Positions 6,601-7,419 of a stretch of DNA of 7,419 nt are shown here, one piece after another. Below the pieces are notes generated by a model. The model did no database searches. It had not been told where the DNA came from and was given only the letters and a program-made list of their open reading frames with translations. The DNA comes from Propionibacteriaceae bacterium. Its GTDB lineage: Bacteria; Actinomycetota; Actinomycetes; Propionibacteriales; Propionibacteriaceae. The stretch spans positions 1 through 7,419 of the forward strand of contig DAIESZ010000136.1 in assembly GCA_027346035.1 (NCBI GenBank), given 5' to 3'. Position 1 is the stretch's first letter. Every line of letters starts with the position of its first letter. Both the position numbers and the translations under genes were made by a program.

Positions 6601-7227
6601 TCAGAGGTGGGTCTTCACCTCGTCGAGCAGGTCAGCTGGGGCGATGTACATCGACGGGTAGTTGCCGTACCACTTCTTGACCCCGTCCTTGTCTATGAGG
6701 ACGAAGCCGTGTCCGGGCAGCCCTTCGTGCATGCCGGTTCCGAGCGTCCCGTAGGCCTTCGACACGGTGCCGTCATCGAGCAGGTAGGGCGTCGTGACGC
6801 CGAACTGCTGCATGTCACGCTCGATCTGCTCGGCAGGGTTCATGACGATGGGCAGCACCGTGATCCCGTAGGCCTGGAACGCGGGATCCTGCTCGATCTT
6901 GGCCATCTGCATCGTGCACGCCTCACAACCGGCACCTTCGTTGAAGTAGAGCAGGACCGGCCGACCCTTGAAGTCGGCCAGCGAGACGGTCGTGCCGGCC
7001 GTGGTCGGCAGGGTGAACGCCGGCGCCGGGGAGGCGCTCGACTCGCTCTTCGGGGCGGCACTGATCAGGCCGAGGGTGATCAGCCCCAGCACGACCAAAC
7101 CCAGGGCCAAGGTGATGATCCTGCGCGTGCGACGCTGCTTGGCCAGGCGTTCCTGCTCGGCTCGGGCTGGTGGCCGGTGCTCCTGATGGGCGTCGCTCCG
7201 GACGACGGGGTGGGTCTTGGTCGTCAT
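6601..7227 (-). CDS. Membrane-anchored thiol redoxin (AhpC/TSA, thioredoxin fold)
   Basis: A 208-residue protein with a charged cytoplasmic N-terminus (1-36), one membrane helix (37-57) and an extracytoplasmic thioredoxin-fold domain (68-208). The domain opens with PAFTLPTTAGTTVSLADFKG, typical of AhpC/TSA redoxins. The active site is G-A-G-C101-E-A-C104, with both cysteines of a CxxC motif. PGHGFVLIDKDG (171-182) is the usual region of the cis-proline and the following strands. It probably acts as a thiol-disulfide reductase or peroxiredoxin outside the membrane, perhaps supplied with electrons by a CcdA/DsbD-type membrane partner. The start at 7227 has GAGAGGG 7 bases upstream, and the ATG overlaps the stop of the preceding gene (ATGA), so the two are translationally coupled. 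The family is secure; the substrate is unknown. Confidence 0.88.
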   Translation of the reverse strand: MTTKTHPVVRSDAHQEHRPPARAEQERLAKQRRTRRIITLALGLVVLGLITLGLISAAPKSESSASPAPAFTLPTTAGTTVSLADFKGRPVLLYFNEGAGCEACTMQMAKIEQDPAFQAYGITVLPIVMNPAEQIERDMQQFGVTTPYLLDDGTVSKAYGTLGTGMHEGLPGHGFVLIDKDGVKKWYGNYPSMYIAPADLLDEVKTHL

Positions 7228-7419
7228 CGTTGTGCCCTCTCAGGTTCGTGATGGTCGAACTGGTCGGCATAGTCGGCACGGTCGGTGTGGTCAGTGAGGT
7301 CGGTGTGGTCGGTGTGGCAGCACGAGCCGGCGGACTCGGCGGGCGCCCCCGCGTCCTCCTGCGTCGGCAGGGCGTATGCCGTGTCCCCGGCTCGGCGGTC
7401 CGGCCGGGTCCGCAGGGTG
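7224..7419 (-). CDS. C-terminal tail of an unknown protein, His/Asp-rich (partial)
   Basis: Only the last 64 residues are in the window; the gene begins beyond its right edge. The visible part starts TLRTRPDRRAGDTAYALPTQ and then has SCCHTDHTDLTDHTD, RADYADQFDHHEPERAQR and a stop at 7224-7226. The tail is hydrophilic, with two adjacent Cys, five His and many Asp in a three-residue rhythm, which suggests a flexible metal-binding end. Its stop overlaps the start of the membrane-anchored redoxin by ATGA. A CcdA/DsbD-type membrane electron carrier would fit such a pairing, but nothing in the visible residues proves it; a metal transporter is also possible. Confidence 0.7.
   Translation of the reverse strand, partial: TLRTRPDRRAGDTAYALPTQEDAGAPAESAGSCCHTDHTDLTDHTDRADYADQFDHHEPERAQR
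7252..7314 (-). repeat. Seven imperfect 9-bp tandem repeats inside a coding tail
   Basis: Seven units of pattern TGGTCGGTG (plus strand) run head to tail: 7252, 7261, 7270, 7279, 7288, 7297 and 7306. On the coding (minus) strand they specify HTD, HTD, LTD, HTD, RAD, YAD and QFD. The unit length keeps the frame, so the number can change without harming the gene downstream. Confidence 0.8.

Noticed and set aside
4797..6680. Long plus-strand open frame of over 600 codons opposite the membrane protein
   Set aside because: Composition dominated by R, P, G and H with no domain signal; the minus strand in the same region shows clear membrane helices and natural codon use.
7252..7314. CRISPR array
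   Set aside because: Units are only 9 bp, contiguous and in-frame within a coding region; there are no spacers.

Overview
The window is GC-rich DNA with strongly codon-biased reading frames. Its protein types (MntR with a DtxR-like fold, type II citrate synthase, a three-helix-bundle dimerization protein, PhoX/DUF839) point to a high-GC actinobacterium, possibly of the Intrasporangiaceae/Micrococcales group. The taxon is inferred from gene content and base composition only.

Layout, left to right. (1) 1-583, plus strand: the 3' end of a PhoX/DUF839-type phosphatase gene whose frame changes once at a short C run; a strong hairpin terminator follows. (2) 584-1288: a short minus-strand gene for a three-helix-bundle dimerization domain protein with its own terminator, then about 400 bases without a convincing gene but with several hairpins, the last an 18-bp-stem terminator for citrate synthase. 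(3) 1289-2584, minus: citrate synthase (gltA) with a perfect Shine-Dalgarno and an upstream region carrying a CRP/GlxR-like box and an ACCCC/GGGGT dyad. (4) 2850-3241, plus: the remains of a type II haloacid dehalogenase gene, with a frameshift and a large internal deletion. (5) 3254-4945, minus: a manganese homeostasis block. It holds a 31-residue membrane peptide behind a DtxR/MntR-like operator, mntR itself, then a separate promoter, a yybP-ykoY type Mn2+ riboswitch, and a TMEM165/GDT1 family Mn2+ exporter. (6) 4977-7419, minus: a probable operon of a partial gene ending in a His/Asp-rich tail, a membrane-anchored thiol redoxin overlapping it by 4 nt, and a 527-residue multi-pass membrane protein of unknown function.

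The manganese block is the most coherent system. The MntR ligand set has the Mn-type residues, its own promoter region looks autoregulated, and the exporter next door appears to be controlled by an RNA sensor for the same metal. High Mn would therefore silence one arm through protein and open the other through RNA. The exporter leader shows two mutually exclusive helices around its ribosome-binding site, which suggests control of translation. The least described elements are the 31-aa peptide before mntR, the His/Asp tail built from a 9-bp tandem repeat, and the 527-aa membrane protein.
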